A stretch of 64,000 nt of DNA from Nocardia vulneris. Its GTDB lineage: Bacteria; Actinomycetota; Actinomycetes; Mycobacteriales; Mycobacteriaceae. The position numbers and the translations under genes are program-made. Each line of letters starts with the position of its first letter. Position 1 is the stretch's first letter. The notes beneath the pieces were generated by a model. That model was not told where the DNA came from. It saw only the letters and a list, made by a program, of their open reading frames with translations, and did not search any database. Location of the stretch: contig NZ_BDCI01000002.1 of NCBI RefSeq assembly GCF_001613425.1, positions 434,001 through 498,000 on the forward strand, in the 5' to 3' direction. Positions 29,901-44,900 of this stretch are shown here, one piece after another.

Positions 29901-32900
29901 GCAGCGGCGCGTTCCCGAGATCGAACGGCTCGGCCTTGTCCCTGTCGAGCACTGCCGCCAGGGCGGACTCCGCCGCCGCGCCTGTCATCGCGCGCAGGTC
30001 GACCTCGCGCCACGGCACCGGCACGTCGCCGAGGACGAGTTGCACGCCCGCACCGGCGGTGTCGGTGCCGAAGGCCACCCGGAGATTCGGATACTGCCGC
30101 AGCAGGAACCCGGCCGCGTGGCGCAGTCGTGCCGCGTCGACGTGTCCGGACAGGGTGATCGCGAGCTGGACCGCATACACGTCGATCGCCGACTCGGCCA
30201 GCTGCGCATGGAACAGCAGGCCGGTCTGCAACGGCGACAACGGCCATACATCGACCAAGCTCGGGTACCGCGCCTCCCAGGCCGCGATATCGGATTGGGT
30301 CACCCGCATCAGCGGGAAATCCGACGGTGTGTGCCCACCGGCGTGCGGCCGGTCCAGCCGGGCGACGACGGCATGCAGAGCTTCGACCCACAAGTGGGCC
30401 AGCGCATCGACTTCCGCAGCATCGAGCACGGCCTCGCGGTAACCGAAGGTGGCCGACAATCGGCCCTCGGTGACGACCGCCGTGATGTCGACGGTCGCCG
30501 TCGACATGGCGTGCAGATCCGCGTCGGCGAGCGGAGCACCGAGTTCGTCGGTGACGGCGAACTCGGCAGCCCCTGTCCCGCTGGCGGATCCGTTCGGCGA
30601 CAGCTGACCGAGGTAGTTGAAGGCGAGCTGCGCCGGCAGCTCGGCAGGCAGTGCCCCCACGGTTTCCGGGTTGAGATAGCGCAGCAGCCCGTAGCCGATG
30701 CCGTGGTCCGGGACCGCGCGCAGCTGCTCTTTGGTGCTCTTGACCGCCGTCTCGATGGCGGGCCCGCCGGCATAGGCCGCTTCGAGATCGATTCCCGCCA
30801 GATCGATCCGGACCGGATAGACGGTCGTGAACCAACCGACCGTCGCGGTCAGATCCGCGCCCGCGACCACCTGTTCTTCGCGGCCGTGGCCCTCCAACCG
30901 CAGCAGGGTCGACGGCTCGGACCCGCCCCGACCGGCCCGCCAGCGCGTCACGGCCAGTGCCAGTGCGGCGACCAGCGCGTCCTGGACGTCGCCGTGGAAG
31001 GCGGCGGGCACCCGGGTCAGCAACGCCTCGGTGATATCGGAGGCGACCTGCACTCGCCGAACGCGCACCGCGCCTGCGGGTTCGACCGCCCCGGATCCGA
31101 GCAGCGGGTCCGGACCGTCGACGATCCGTTGCCACAGCGGCAGTTCCGCAACCCGCTGCGACGAACGCGCCGCCTCGGCCAAACCATGGGACCAACGCCG
31201 CATCGACGTGCCCACCGGCGGCATCGACACTGTGGTACCGGCACGGTACTGCTGCCACGCCGACATCAGGTCCGGCAGCAGGATGCGCCAGGAAACGCCG
31301 TCGACCACGAGGTGATGGGCGACGACGATCAGCTGTCCGGGCTGCGCCACATCTGTCGTCGTAACCCAAATTACTTGTAGCACAACACCATTGGCCGGGT
31401 CCAGCCGCGAGAGCGCGGACTGCACCGCACGTTGCACGTGCTGATCGCGGCGCTGCGCGTCGCTGTCCGGGATGACGATCGGATGCACCAGCGACGCCAC
31501 GTCCACCGACCCGCTCGGCCGAGCCTCGAGCCGCCAGTCCCGCCCGTCGTGCCACAGCCGGGCTCGCAACATGTCGTGCCGGTCGAGCACCGCCGTCACG
31601 ATCGCCACCAGCCCGGCACGGTCCAGTCCGGCCGGTGCGGTGAGTACCAGGGTCTGGTTGAACCGCCGGAAATCGCCGTGTTCCACCATCCACCGGACGA
31701 TCGGAGTCAGCGGCAGCTCACCGAGGCCGCCGCCGGGCAACTCGGCGAGTGTCGCGGCGGGCTCGACGGCTGCGGCCACCCGCGCCAGCGCGGCCACCGT
31801 GCGGGCCTCGAAGACCTGCTTGGGGGTGAACACCACCCCGCGGTCCTTCGCCCGTGCTACGAGTTGGATCGAGACGATGCTGTCGCCGCCGAGGGCGAAG
31901 AAGTCGTCGTCGGCGCCCACCCGCTGCACGCCGAGGACTTGCGCGAAGACCGCGGCCACGATCTCTTCGGCAGCGGTCGCGGGGGCCCGGTAGGTCGTGA
32001 TGGCCCAACGTGGTTCCGGCAATGCGCGCCGATCGACCTTCCCGCTCGCGGTCAGCGGCAGTTCGGCAAGCACGGTGACGACGTCGGGGACCATGTACGA
32101 CGGGAGTTTCTGCGCCGCGGCCGCGCGCAGAACGGTCGGATCAGGCAGCTGCCCTGTCGCGGGGGTGACGTAAGCGGCCAGCCGCGCGGTGCCACCGTGC
32201 TCGATCTGGGTGACCACGGCACGTTCGACTTCGTCGAATCCGGCCAGCACGGTTTCGATTTCGCCCAGTTCCAGCCGCTGACCGCGGAGCTTGACCTGAT
32301 TGTCGGCGCGACCGACCACGACCAAGACCCCGTCGTCGGCGCCATTCGGCAACCACCGCACCAGATCTCCGGTGCGGTACATCCGCGATCCGGTCGGGCC
32401 GAAGGGATCCGCCACGAACGCGGCCGATGTCGCGCCGACCCGGTCGAGATATCCACGGGCGACACCGGGTCCGGCGACGTACAGCTCGCCGACGACGCCC
32501 GGGGGCACCGGGTTCAGCCAGGCATCGAGAACCGCCACCCGGAACCCTGGAATCGGACCGCCTACCGAAACCTGATCACCGGCAGTCAATTCCGCACCGG
32601 CCACCCACACCGTGGCCTCACTGGGCCCGTACAGGTTGTGCACGCTGCGGATGCCCGCGGCATCGGTGCGCGACCAGCGTTGCACCAGCGCGGGCGGGCA
32701 GGCTTCGGCCCCGGTCAACAGGACTCGAAGATCGTCCAGCCCGGCCGCCTCGATCGAGAGCGCGACCATCGGCGACAGGAAGCAGTGGGTGATGCGTTGC
32801 GCGCGCAGCAATGCGGCCAACGGTGGCCCTGCGACGACGTCGTCGGGTGCGATGACCAACGCAGCGCCGACCGGTATCGCGAGCAGTAGCTCGAAGATCG

Positions 32901-35900
32901 CCGCGTCGAAAGTGCGCGCGGCGACGGCCATTACCCGGGAGTCGGTCGTCATCCGATGGTCCCGATGCGTAGCCGCCACGATCGCGGACAACCCCGCGTG
33001 GGTGACCGCAACGCCTTTGGGGGTGCCCGTCGAACCCGAGGTGTAGACGACATAGGCGGTGTTGTCCGGTCGCACCGCGGCGACCCGATCCGCGTCCCGG
33101 ATCGGGGTGGCAGGTTGCGCCGAGAGATCCAACCGGTCCAGGTCGAGCACGGGGGTTCCGGGCAGCTCCCGATCCCCGGTTGTCGCCGCGGCACTTTCAC
33201 CACTTGTGAGCACCATTACCGCCGCACAGTCGGCCAGGATGCCGCGATTGCGCTCCCGCGGCTGCGCCGGATCGAGCGAGACGAAGGCGGCGCCCGTTCG
33301 CACGACCGCCCACACCGCGCGCATCCAGTCCGCCGATCGCGGGATCGCGATGGCCACCACGGTTTCCGGACCGGCACCGTGCTCGATCAGCGCCCGCGCG
33401 CACCGGTTCGACCAATCATCGAGATCCCGGTACGTCCATTCCCGTACCGCGTCCACGACCGCCGGTCGCGTCGGAAATTCCGTCGCGGCGCGCGCGAGCA
33501 CACCGGGCAACGTGTCCGACGCAGCGCAGGCACCGCCATCGGACCACTGGCGCAACAGCATTCGCTCGTCGGCCGCGAGCAGGTCCAGGGCACGCAGATC
33601 GGCCGTCGGATCAGCCGCCACCGCACGCATGGTGCGCTGGAAGCGACGCGCGAAGGCGGCGATGGTCGAGTGATCGAACAGGTCCAGCGCGTAGCCGATG
33701 GTGATCGGCACACCGCCCTCGGCGTCACCGGTCGGGCCGGACGGGAAGTCGGCCACCGTGACGGTGAGATCGAAACGTTCGACCCCGATATCGAGACTCG
33801 ACAGGGGCTCGACGTCGAGCCCGGGCAAGCGCGCCAGGGCCGGGTCCAGGTCGAGGTTCTGGAAGGCCAGCATCACCTGGAACAACGGGTGATGAGCTCG
33901 GCTGCGGGGTGGGTCGAGGGCCTCGACGACGCGCTCGAACGGGATGTCGGCGTGCGCGAACGCATCCAAGTCCACCTGCCGGCACTGGTCGAGCAGGTCG
34001 GTGAACGAACCCGCCTGATCGACCCGGGTACGCAGGACGAGGGTGTTGACGAACATGCCGACCAAACCGTCCAATGCGGACGCGCCGCGGCCCGCGATCG
34101 GCGTCCCCACCGCCACGTCGGTGCTGCCCGTCAGGCGCGCCAGCAGCACTGCCAGCGCGGCGTGCACCACCATGAACACCGTCACCTGATGGGCTCGCGC
34201 CACCGCCGCCAATCCGGCTACCGTCGCGGCGTCCAGGGTGCACGAATAGCTACCGCCGCGTTGCGAAGCCACCATCGGCCGCGGCCGATCGGCAGGCAAC
34301 TCCAACCGCTCGGGCAACTCGGCCAAATGCGCTGTCCAGTAGGCGAGTTGCCGTGCGGCCAGGCTGTCCGGGTCGGACTCCGCACCGAGCGACGCGCGTT
34401 GCCACAGCGTGTAGTCGGCGTACTGCACCGGCAATGGCGGGTATTCGGGAGTCCGCCCGGCGCGACGCGCGGTGTACGCCATCGACAGGTCGCGCACCAG
34501 CGGTGCGATCGACCACCCGTCGGCGATGATGTGATGCAGCACCACGACCAGCGTGTGATCGTCGGACGTACGGCGCAGCAGCGTGATTCGCCACGGCGGT
34601 CGCGCGGAGACGTCGAAGCCCTGGCGCACGATGCTCGTGATGCGCTCGGACAGACCCTGCGAATCAATTGTCTCCGTGGGCAATCCCGCGACACCGTCGA
34701 ACGGCAGAATGTGCTGGCACGGTATGCCCTGTTCGTCGGGGAACACCGTGCGCAGGCTCTCGTGCCGGGCCACCAGATCACCGACCGCGGCCGACAATGC
34801 CGCGGCGTCCAGCTGCCCGCGCAGCCGCAACACCATCGCGACGTTGTACGCGGGTGAATCCGGTTCGAATCGGTTGATGAACCACATCCGAGACTGCGCG
34901 AACGACAACGGTATTCGGACAGGCCGGTCCTGCGGCACCAACGCCGGGCCCCGCTGCGCGGTGGCGTCGGCGCAACGGGCGGCCAGTACGCCGGCCAACC
35001 GGGCCGCGGTCGGCGCGTCGAACACGTCGCGCACCTCGACCGTCAGGCCCGTCGCCGCCGCCACGCGGGCCGCGACGCGCGTCGCCGAGAGCGAATGCCC
35101 GCCCAGCGCGAAGAAGTCGTCGTCGGCACCGACCCGGTCGGCGCCGAGCACCTCCGCGAAGACCGCGACGACAATCTCCTCGTCCGGTGTCGCGGGCGCG
35201 CGATAGGCCGAGGTGGCCAGCTGCGGCGCGGGCAGCGCACGGCGATCCACCTTGCCGTTGGGTGTCAGCGGGAACTCGTCCAGTACCACGATGGCCGCGG
35301 GCACCATGAACTCGGGCAGGCGATCCGCGCTGAACTCCCGGATCTCGGCCACCAGGTCGGTGATCCCCGGATCGTTGACGTAGGTACCCAACGTGGCCAA
35401 CGGCTCGGTGCTCGAATAGATCTCGTCGAACACCGTGGCCTCGTCGGCACCGTGTGTCAGCACCGCATCCATCCGGCCGGCCACCGGCGCCCAGGTGACG
35501 GCCGCGGTGAAGCCCAATTCCGCGGCGAGCGTGCGGATCTCGTGCGGCAGCACACCAGTGGCGGTGCTGTCCAGGTCCAGATCGGCGATCAGCTCGTGCT
35601 CGGCCGCGCGGTCGAGGACGCGCGTGATCGCGTCGTCCACCGCGGTACCGGCTTGCGGTATGCCGACGAGTCGCAGACTCTCGGGACGCTCGGCCACCAG
35701 ATGCGCGCGCAACGCCGCCAGATCACCGAAGTCGGACCAGTCGCGCTGCGGCACCGCGGCGACCGACCGCACCTGCGCCGGGGATTTGTGCAGGACCACG
35801 TCGTAGCGATATCGCGTCAGCTCGTTGTCGACCGGTGCGTACTTCAATTCGATATCCACCGCGGCCACCGCGGCGATCCGGTCCCGCAATGCGCGGAAGA

Positions 35901-38900
35901 ACTCGGGGGCCACCAGCAATTCCTGCTCGGCCAGCAACGCGCGCCGCGCTCGCTCGCGCACGGCCGCCACCGTGTCCGCGGCATCGCTACGGGCCAGCTG
36001 GGTGCCGGTCGCGAATTGCCGCAGCAGCGTCAGGTTGCGGATATCGCCGAGGAACAGTGCACCACCGGGCACCAGCAAACCCATGGCCTTTTCGATCACG
36101 TCGATCAGGTACGCGGCGTTCGGGAAGTACTGCGCTACCGAATTCACCACCACGACGTCGAACCGGTCCATCGGCAGGTCCGCGACGTCGTCGGCGGACT
36201 GCACCCGCAAGCGCACCCGATCCGCCCAGTCGACCGCCGATTCGGCCAACCGCGCGCGGAGATTGCCGATGGTCGCCGCCGAGAAGTCGGTGCACCAGTA
36301 TTCCTCGCACTGTGCCGCCAACCGCGACATCAGCAAACCCGACCCGACGCCGATCTCCAGCACCCGCACCGGTCGCAAGCCGAGAATCCGGGCCACGACC
36401 GCGTCCCGCCATTCCCGCATCTGCGCCACGGGAATCGGCTGCCCGGTGTAGCTGCTGTTCCAGCCGCCGAAATCCGCGTCCAACGCCATCGGCTCGGCCA
36501 CCGCGTCCGCGGTGTCGAGGTAGCTTTCCTTGCCTGCGTACAGGTTGTCGTAGACCTGTCGCCAATGATCGATCAGCTCGGTGGCCCGGTCGTCGTTGTC
36601 GGAAACCGCCGTTTCGCGGTCGAGCACGACATAGGCGACGAGCTGTTTGTCGACCGTGTCCGCGGCTGGGGCAGAGGCGATATCGCGCGCGACGACCACG
36701 GCGCGCGCGACCGCCGGGTGCGCCACCAAGGCCGCCTCGACCTCGCCGGGTTCGATCCGGTATCCGCGCACCTTGACCTGGTCGTCGGCGCGGCCCGCGA
36801 ATTCGAGCACCCCGCGGCGGGTCCACCGCACCACATCGCCGGTGCGGTACATCCGCTCGGCGACACCGAACGGGCAGGCCACGAACCGCTGCGCGGTCAA
36901 CCCGAGCCGTCCCGCATACCCACGCGCCAATTGCGTTCCGGCGACGTACAATTCGCCCGCCACACCGACCGGGACCGGACGCAGTCGCGAATCGAGAATG
37001 AACACCCGCACATTCGGCACCGGAGCGCCGATCGGTACCCGCGCATCGGCGGTCCAGTCGTGCGTGGCACGGATCTCATGGGTCGATACACACACCGTGT
37101 TCTCGGTCGGCCCGTACGCGTTGGCGATGTCGACGCCCGGCCAGCGCACCCGAAATTGCGCTACCGCAGCCGAACTCAGCGCGTCGCCACCCGTCACGAC
37201 CTGACGCACCGGACCGGCGTCGAGTTCGGCCCCCGCGGTCGCGAGCAACTCGAACAGGGCCGTCGTCACGAATATCGTCGTGACGCGGAGGCGGTTGACC
37301 GTGCGCAGCAACACGGTGAGATCGAGCCGGTCGGGCGGCGCGATGACGATCGCCGACCCGGCCAGCAACGCGGGCCACAACTCGTACGCCGACGCGTCGA
37401 ACGCCATCGACGAGTGCAGCAGCACCCGCTCGCCCGGACCGCCGGGCCATCCGTACAGCGCCATGTTCATGACGGCCCCATGCTCGACCACCACGCCCTT
37501 CGGCCGCCCCGTCGAGCCCGACGTGTAGATCACGTACGCAGCGTCGCCGGCCGACAACGAAGGCAGCGCGGGCGTGGCCCCGAATGCCTCGCCCACATCG
37601 TCCACGCACAACGACGCGCGCCCACGCAACGGCAGCACGGCCGCCCCGGCAACGGTCGTCAGCACGAGCACCGGATCGGCGTCGTCGAAGATGAACTCGA
37701 GCCGATCACGCGGATACTCGACATCGATGGGCAGATACGCGCCCCCGGCCACCACCACGGCCAGTACCGCGGTCACCAGATCCACCGACCGCGGCAACGC
37801 CACGGCCACCACCGACCCACGCCGGACACCCCGGGCGGCCAGCATCCGCGCCAAATCGTCTACCCGCACGGCCAATTCGCGATAGGTGAGGTCGCCGTCG
37901 CCGTGCGCGACAGCCACCGCCTCCGGCGCGGTCGCGACGTGTCGAGCGAACAGGCTCGGCAGCGATACCGCCGCGGGCAATGGCGCCGCGGTGTCGTTCC
38001 AGACCCGCAGCACCTGCTCACGTTCCGCGGGCGCGAGGATATCCAGCTGTCCCAGGCGCATCCCGGGATCGGCGGTAACGGTATGCAACAGGCGCAGGTA
38101 GCGCGCGGCGAGGTCGGCCACGGTGGTGCGATCGAACAGATCAGTGGCGTACTCGATCCGGCCCGACAACGACGCAACGGCGGCGATGTCCACGGAATTC
38201 ATCCGTTCGACCACGTCGACGTGCAGGTCGAACTTCGCGGTACCGGTGATCGCCGGCACGATCTCGACGGCCAACTCGGGCAGCCGCAGCTCGGGCAAGA
38301 GGTTGTTCTGCAACGCGAAAGACACCTGGAACAGTGAGTGATACGCCGGCGAGCGCGTCGGCTGCAGCAGCTCGACCAGCCGCTCGAAGGGCGCGTCCTG
38401 ATTCTCGTAGGCGGTCAAGGCCTTTCGGCGGACCTGGTCGAGTACCTGCGCGAAGGCGGGGTCGCCGGACAGATCCACCCGCAGCACCCAGGTGTTGACG
38501 AAGAAGCCGATCAGATCGTGCGTCGCCGCGTGCGTGCGCCCGGCTACCGGGCCGCCGATGCAGATGTCCTCGCCCGCACCGACCTGCGACAGCAGCACCG
38601 CGAGCGTCGTCTGCAGCAGCATCGACACCGTGACCTGGCGCTCGTGGGCGAACTGGTACAGCCGCTCGCACAGCGCGGTATCGAAGGCGAATTCGAGTAC
38701 GTCGCCACGATTGGTGGCGATCGGCGGGCGCGGGCGGTCGGCCGGCAGCGTGATCGGCTGCGGAACATCCGCCAGTTCGCGCTCCCAATAATGGAACTGG
38801 GTCGCCAGCACGCTGTCCGGATCGGACTCGTCGCCCAACGCCGCACGCTGCCACAGCGTGAAGTCCGCGTACTGCACCGGCAGGGGTGCCCACTCCGGCG

Positions 38901-41900
38901 CCCGCCCCTGCCTGCGAGCGGTGTACGCGGTCGTCAAGTCCCGCACGAACGGTGCGATCGACCAGCCGTCCGCGGCGATATGGTGCAGTACCAGCACCAG
39001 AATGTGGTCGTCGAAACCATTGCGCAACAGCGATACTCGCAAGGGGGTCGAGGTAGCGACGTCGAAGCCACGCCGCACGAGACGCGTCACGGTCTGCTCG
39101 AGTTCGCCCGGCTCCGGCGTACTCGTCTCAATGTGTGTCACGGCGAGTTCGACCGGCAGGACCTGCTGGAACGGCACCCCGTCCTCGTCCGGGAAGACCG
39201 TGCGCAGGCTCTCGTGCCGGGTCACCACGTCCGTCAACGCCGCAGCCAGCGCGTCCTGATCCAGTGGCCCGCGCAGACGCAGGACCATCGGGATGTTGTA
39301 CGCCGGTGAGTCCGGTTCGAACCGGTTGATGAACCACAGCCGGGACTGGGCGTAGGACAACGGCATTCGCTCCGGCCGCGGCCGGGCCGCCAGTGCCGGA
39401 CGCGCCGGACCGGTGGCAGCGCACCGTGCGGCGAGCGCCTGCGCCAGGTGAGCCGGAGCGGGGGCCTCGAACACGTCCCGGACACCCACCTCGATCCCCA
39501 GTACCGCGGTCAGGCGCGCGGCCACCCGCATCGCCGACAACGAGTGCCCACCCAGCGCGAAGAAGTCGTCGTCGACCCCGATCCGGTCGATGCCGAGCAC
39601 CTCGGCGAAGGCGGCGACAATGTGCTCTTCGGTCGGCGTCGACGGGGGGCGGTGTGCCGCAACGGCGAAGACCGGCGCGGGCAACGCGCGTCGATCCACC
39701 TTCCCGTTGGGCGTCAACGGCAGTCGGTCCAGCACGACGATCGCGGCGGGGACCAGGTACTCCGGCAGCCGATCCGCGACGAAGCGCCGCAGCTCGTCGG
39801 CGCCGACGGTCTCCGAGCGCGCTCCGGCAGTTCGATCGAGCACGACGTACCCGATGAGCCGCTTGTCCACGCCCGCCGAATCCGCACTCGCCGTGCCGAT
39901 CTCGCGCGCGATCACCACCGACTGCGACACTGCGGAGTGCGCGGTCAGCGTGTTCTCGACCTCGCCGGGTTCGATCCGGTACCCGCGCACCTTGACCTGG
40001 TCGTCGGCGCGGGTGACGAATTCCAGCACGCCCGCACGCGTCCACCGCACCACGTCACCGGTCCGGTACATGCGCGCACCGGACCCGAACGGACAGGCGC
40101 AGAACCGCTCTGCGGTCAAGCCCGCCCGGTTCCGATAGCCGCGCGCCACTTGTACTCCGGCCACATACAATTCGCCCGCGACGCCTACCGGTACCGGCCG
40201 CAGCCGCGAATCCAGCACGAACACGCGCATATTCCCGACGGGCACGCCGATCGGGACGCTGCCCCCACCCACCCACTCCGGGGAATCGGTGACCTCGTAG
40301 GTCGAGACGCACACGGTGTTCTCGGTCGGCCCATAGGCATTGACGACGGCGACGCCGGGCCAGCGGTCCCGGAACCGGGCGACTGCGCTGGGCCGCAGCG
40401 CGTCACCGGCCGTGACCACCCGGCCCACCCGACCGAGTTCCGTTTCCGGCCCCGCGCTCGCCAGCAGCTCGAACAGTGGTGTCGTCACATACAGTTCGGT
40501 CACATCGTGGCGAGTCACGGTCCGGCTCAGTTCCGCGATATCCGAACGGCCGGGCGGGGCGATGACGAGCGCCGACCCCGCCAGCAGCGCGGGCCACAGC
40601 TCATAGGCCGACGCGTCGAACGCCATCGAGGAGTGCAACAGGACCCGGCTACCCGGACCGCCGGGCCACCCGTACGTCGCCATGTTCACCACACCCCGGT
40701 GTTCGACCACCACCCCCTTCGGCCGACCCGTGGAACCCGACGTGTAGATCACGTACGCGCCATCGTCCGGCGACAGATCCGGCAGCGCGCGCGGCGCAAC
40801 AGCTGCCACATCATCCACATACAGCACCGTCCGCTCCCCCACCGGCAGGCCGGCCGCCACGGCGCCCGTCGTGAGCACGAGCACCGGATCGGCATCGTCG
40901 AAGATGAACTCGAGCCGGTCTGCCGGATACTCGGGATCGATCGGCAGGTACACACCACCGGCGCACACCACGGCCAACACCGACGTCACCAGTTCGATCG
41001 AGCGCGGTACCGCGACCGCCACCACCGAACCCCGGCGCACTCCCCGCTCGGCCAGTACGCGCGCCGAAATGTCCACCCGCGTAGCCAATTCCGCATAGGT
41101 CAGCTCCGCGTCGCCGTAGCGCAGCGCGATCGCGGCCGGTGCGGCCGCGACGCGTGCCCGAAACGCCGCCACGATCGTGGTTTCCGTCGCCGCGGAGCCC
41201 TCGCGCGAGTTCCACTGCGCCAGTAGTTGTTCGCGTTCGGCAGCGGCCAGCAGGTCGATATCGGTGATCGCTGTCGTCGGATCCGCGCTCACCGCCCGCA
41301 GGACACGCAGGAAACGCTCGGCGATACCGGTCACCGTGCCGCGGTCGAAAAGGTCGGTGGCGTATTCGATCCGACCCGCCAGCACCGCGGGCGCACCCGC
41401 CGTCCCGGATCGCTCGATCAGCTCGACATGCAGATCGTTCTTGGCGCTGCCGGTACCGAAGGCCACGAATTCGGCGGCCAGGTCCGGCAGTTCGAGTGCG
41501 GGCAAGGCGTCGTTCTGCACCTCGAGCGATACCTGGAACAGCGGGTGATAGGCCGTCGACCGCACGGGGTTGAGCAGTTCCACCAGCCGCTCGAACGGCG
41601 CGTCCTGATTCTCGTAGGCGGACAGGGCTTTACGACGCACCTGGTCGAGCACCTGCTCGAAACACGGATCGCCGGACAGATCCACCCGCAACACCCAGGT
41701 GTTGACGAAGAACCCGACCAGGTCCCGCAGCGCGGCATCGGTGCGCCCGGCGACCGGGCTGCCGATCGAGACGTCCGCACCCGCACCGAGCCGCGATAGC
41801 AACACCGCCAGCGCCGCCTGCAAGACCATCGACGCGCTGACCCGATGTTCCCGCGCGAGCCGGTACAGCTCCTCACGCAAGGGGGCGTCGATGACGAATT

Positions 41901-44900
41901 CGACTACGTCACCGCGGTTGCTCAGCACGGGTGGGCGCGGCCGGTCGGCGGGCAGCGACAGCGGTTGCGGCGCCCCCGCCAATTCTGTTTCCCAATAACG
42001 ACATTGCGCCGTCAGCACACTCTCGACCGTCGACTCGGCGCGCAGCAGCTCGTGCTGCCACAGGGCATAATCCGGGTACTGCACCGGCAGCGGGGCCCAC
42101 TCCGGTACGCGTCCCGCGCGCAGTGCCGCGTAGGCCGTGGACAAGTCCAGTACCAGCGGGGCCATCGACAGACCGTCCGCAGCGATGTGATGCAGCACCA
42201 GCACCATGACGTGCTCGGCGGGGCCGCACCGCAGCACCGTCGCCCGCAACGGCAGATCCACGCGCAGGTCGAACCCGCGGCGAACCCGCTCCGCCACCAC
42301 CTCGCGCCACCGTGCCGGAGCTACGGCGGCCACCTCGAGTTCCGGTACCGCCGCCGCGTTCGACAGCACCTCCTGATACGGCACTCCGCCGAAGTCGGGG
42401 TAGCGCGTCCGCAGCGCTTCGTGGCGCGCGACCACCGCGCCGAGCGCCGCGGTCAATGCCGCGGTGTCCAGCGAGCCGATCAGACGGAAGACCAGTGGCA
42501 CGTTGTAGGTCGGCGACTGGGGTTCGAATCGGTTGATGAACCACATGCGCGACTGCGCGAACGACAACGGAATTCGCGCGGGCCGCGCCCGGACGGCGAG
42601 CTTCGGCCGCACCGGCCCCGCACCGGCCTCGCGTTCGCTCAGCAATCGCGCGACACCGACCGCGGTGGGCGCGTCGAATATGTCGCGCACACCGATCGCC
42701 CGGCCGGTCACCTCGGTCAGCTGCGCCGCCACCCGGGTCGCCGAGATCGAGTGCCCGCCGAGGGCGAAGAAGTCGTCATCGACCCCGACCCGGTCCACGC
42801 CGAGCGCCTCGGCGAAGGCCACGGCGGCGATCTCTTCGAGGGGCGAGGCCGGCGCACGGTAGGCCGTCATCGGCCGGCGCGGCGCGGGCAACGCCCGACG
42901 GTCCACCTTTCCGCTCGAGGTCATCGGCAATTCGTCGAGCACCGTGAGGGTTTCGGGGATCATGTACGCGGGCAGCCGGCGCGCTATCGCCTGCCGGACC
43001 GTGTCCGGATCGATGACATGGCCCGGCGCAGCGGTGAGATAGGCTGCCACACTCGCGGTTTCGGTCCCGCCGGGATTTCCGCCGACGGTGGTGACGATGG
43101 CCTGCCGCACCTCGTCCAATCCGGTCAGCGCGGCTTCGATCTCCCCGAGTTCGAGGCGCTGGCCTCGAATCTTGATCTGGGTATCGGTACGGCCGACGAA
43201 AAACAGTGTGGCACCGCCGGCCCCGCGCCGTTCCCAGCGCACCAGGTCGCCGGTGCGGTACATCCGCGCACCCGCCGGGCCGTGCGGATCGGCTACGAAG
43301 GCGGCGGCGGTCAGGCCGACCCGTCCGAGGTAGCCACGAGCCACGCCGGGGCCGGCGACATACAACTCCCCTGCCACACCGAACGGCGTGGGGCGCAGCC
43401 ACTTGTCCAGCACCGCCACCCGGATCCCGGGTATCGGCGACCCCAGGGACACCTCGTCATTCGGGCACAAGGCCGCACTGGTGACCCAGATCGTGGTCTC
43501 GCTCGGCCCATACAGGTTGTACAGGCTTCGCCTACCGGCGACATCGCTCGCCGACCACTGCCGCACCAGCGCGGGTGGGCAGGGCTCACCCGCGACCATG
43601 AGCACGTGCAGGCCGTCGAGCCGCCGCGCATCGAGTGTGGCGGCGACAGCTGGAGTCAAACAGGCATGAGTCACATCATCGGCACACATCAACTCCGTCA
43701 AGGCCGCACCGGCGAAAGCGTCGACCGGAGCCACGACCAGCGCCGCCCCGACCGACACGACCGCCAGCAGCTCGAACACAGCCGCGTCGAAAGTGCGTGC
43801 CGCAACTGCCAATACCCGCGATTCGGCGTCGAGCCGATACTGCGCGCCGAGTGTGTCCGAAACCCCGGACAACCCGGCGTGGGTGACGGCCACGCCTTTC
43901 GGCGTGCCCGTCGAGCCCGAGGTGTACACGATATAGGCGGTGTTCTCGAGCCGCACCGGAGCGCGACGACCGGTCTCGGCGATCGGGGTCGCATCGAACT
44001 GCCCCCGTTCGAGCCGGTCGATATCGATCACCCGGATTCCGTGCCCGGCCAATCCGCCTGTTTCCGAGTCGGTTTCACTGCTGACCATCAGGATCGTGAC
44101 GCCGCAGTCGGCCAGAATGAACCGGTTCCGCTCGCGGGGATGGGCCGGATCGAGCGCCACGAACGCGGCACCGGACTTGGCGACCGCCCACACCGTCCGC
44201 ACCCATGCCGCCGAGCGGGTAACCGCCACCGCCACGGTGGTTTCCGGACCGGCACCACAGGCGATCAACGCCCGGGCGCACCGATTCGACCATTCGTCGA
44301 GCTCGCGATACGTCCAAGTGCGCGCCGCAGCTCGGACGGCGATCCGCGACGGATGCGCGGCCGCCGCCCGGGACAGCATGTGCGGCAGGGTGATCTGCTC
44401 CCCCGCCGCGCCACCGGCAGACGATTCTCGCACCAACCGGAGCTCCGCGGCGTCGAGCACACTTACCGAGCGCACCGCGATCTCGGGATCGGCGAGCACG
44501 CTCGCCAAGAAGCCGTCGAGGAAGCTCAGGAAGCGCCGGTGATGGGTGGCGACCTGCTCGCAGCTGTACACGCCGGGGTTGGCGAAGAAGTCGACCCTGG
44601 TGCTTTCGCCACCGACCGCCGGGTAGACGTTCACCGACAGATCGGAGATCAAACCGGGGCTCAAAACCTGCAACCGGCCGGTGATCTCGCCCAGGACGAT
44701 CTTCGTGTCCAGGATCATCAGGTCGACCATCGGCCCGGCCGCCTGCGGAAGATGGCGGGCGGCAACCGATTCCGAGTCCTGCAGCATGTCCTCGTGCCGA
44801 TACCGTTGCGCGCGCAGCACGTCCATCAGGGTGCGCTGTGTCTCCGCGAGCAGTGCCCCTATGCTCAGGCCGGGAGTCACGGTGATCCGGAACGGCACGA

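Noticed and set aside
20870..42790. Recurring GAAGAAGTCGTCGTCGG at seven places, spaced 3-5 kb
   Set aside because: These are the DDDFFALGG codons of the seven carrier domains, not CRISPR or mobile repeats.
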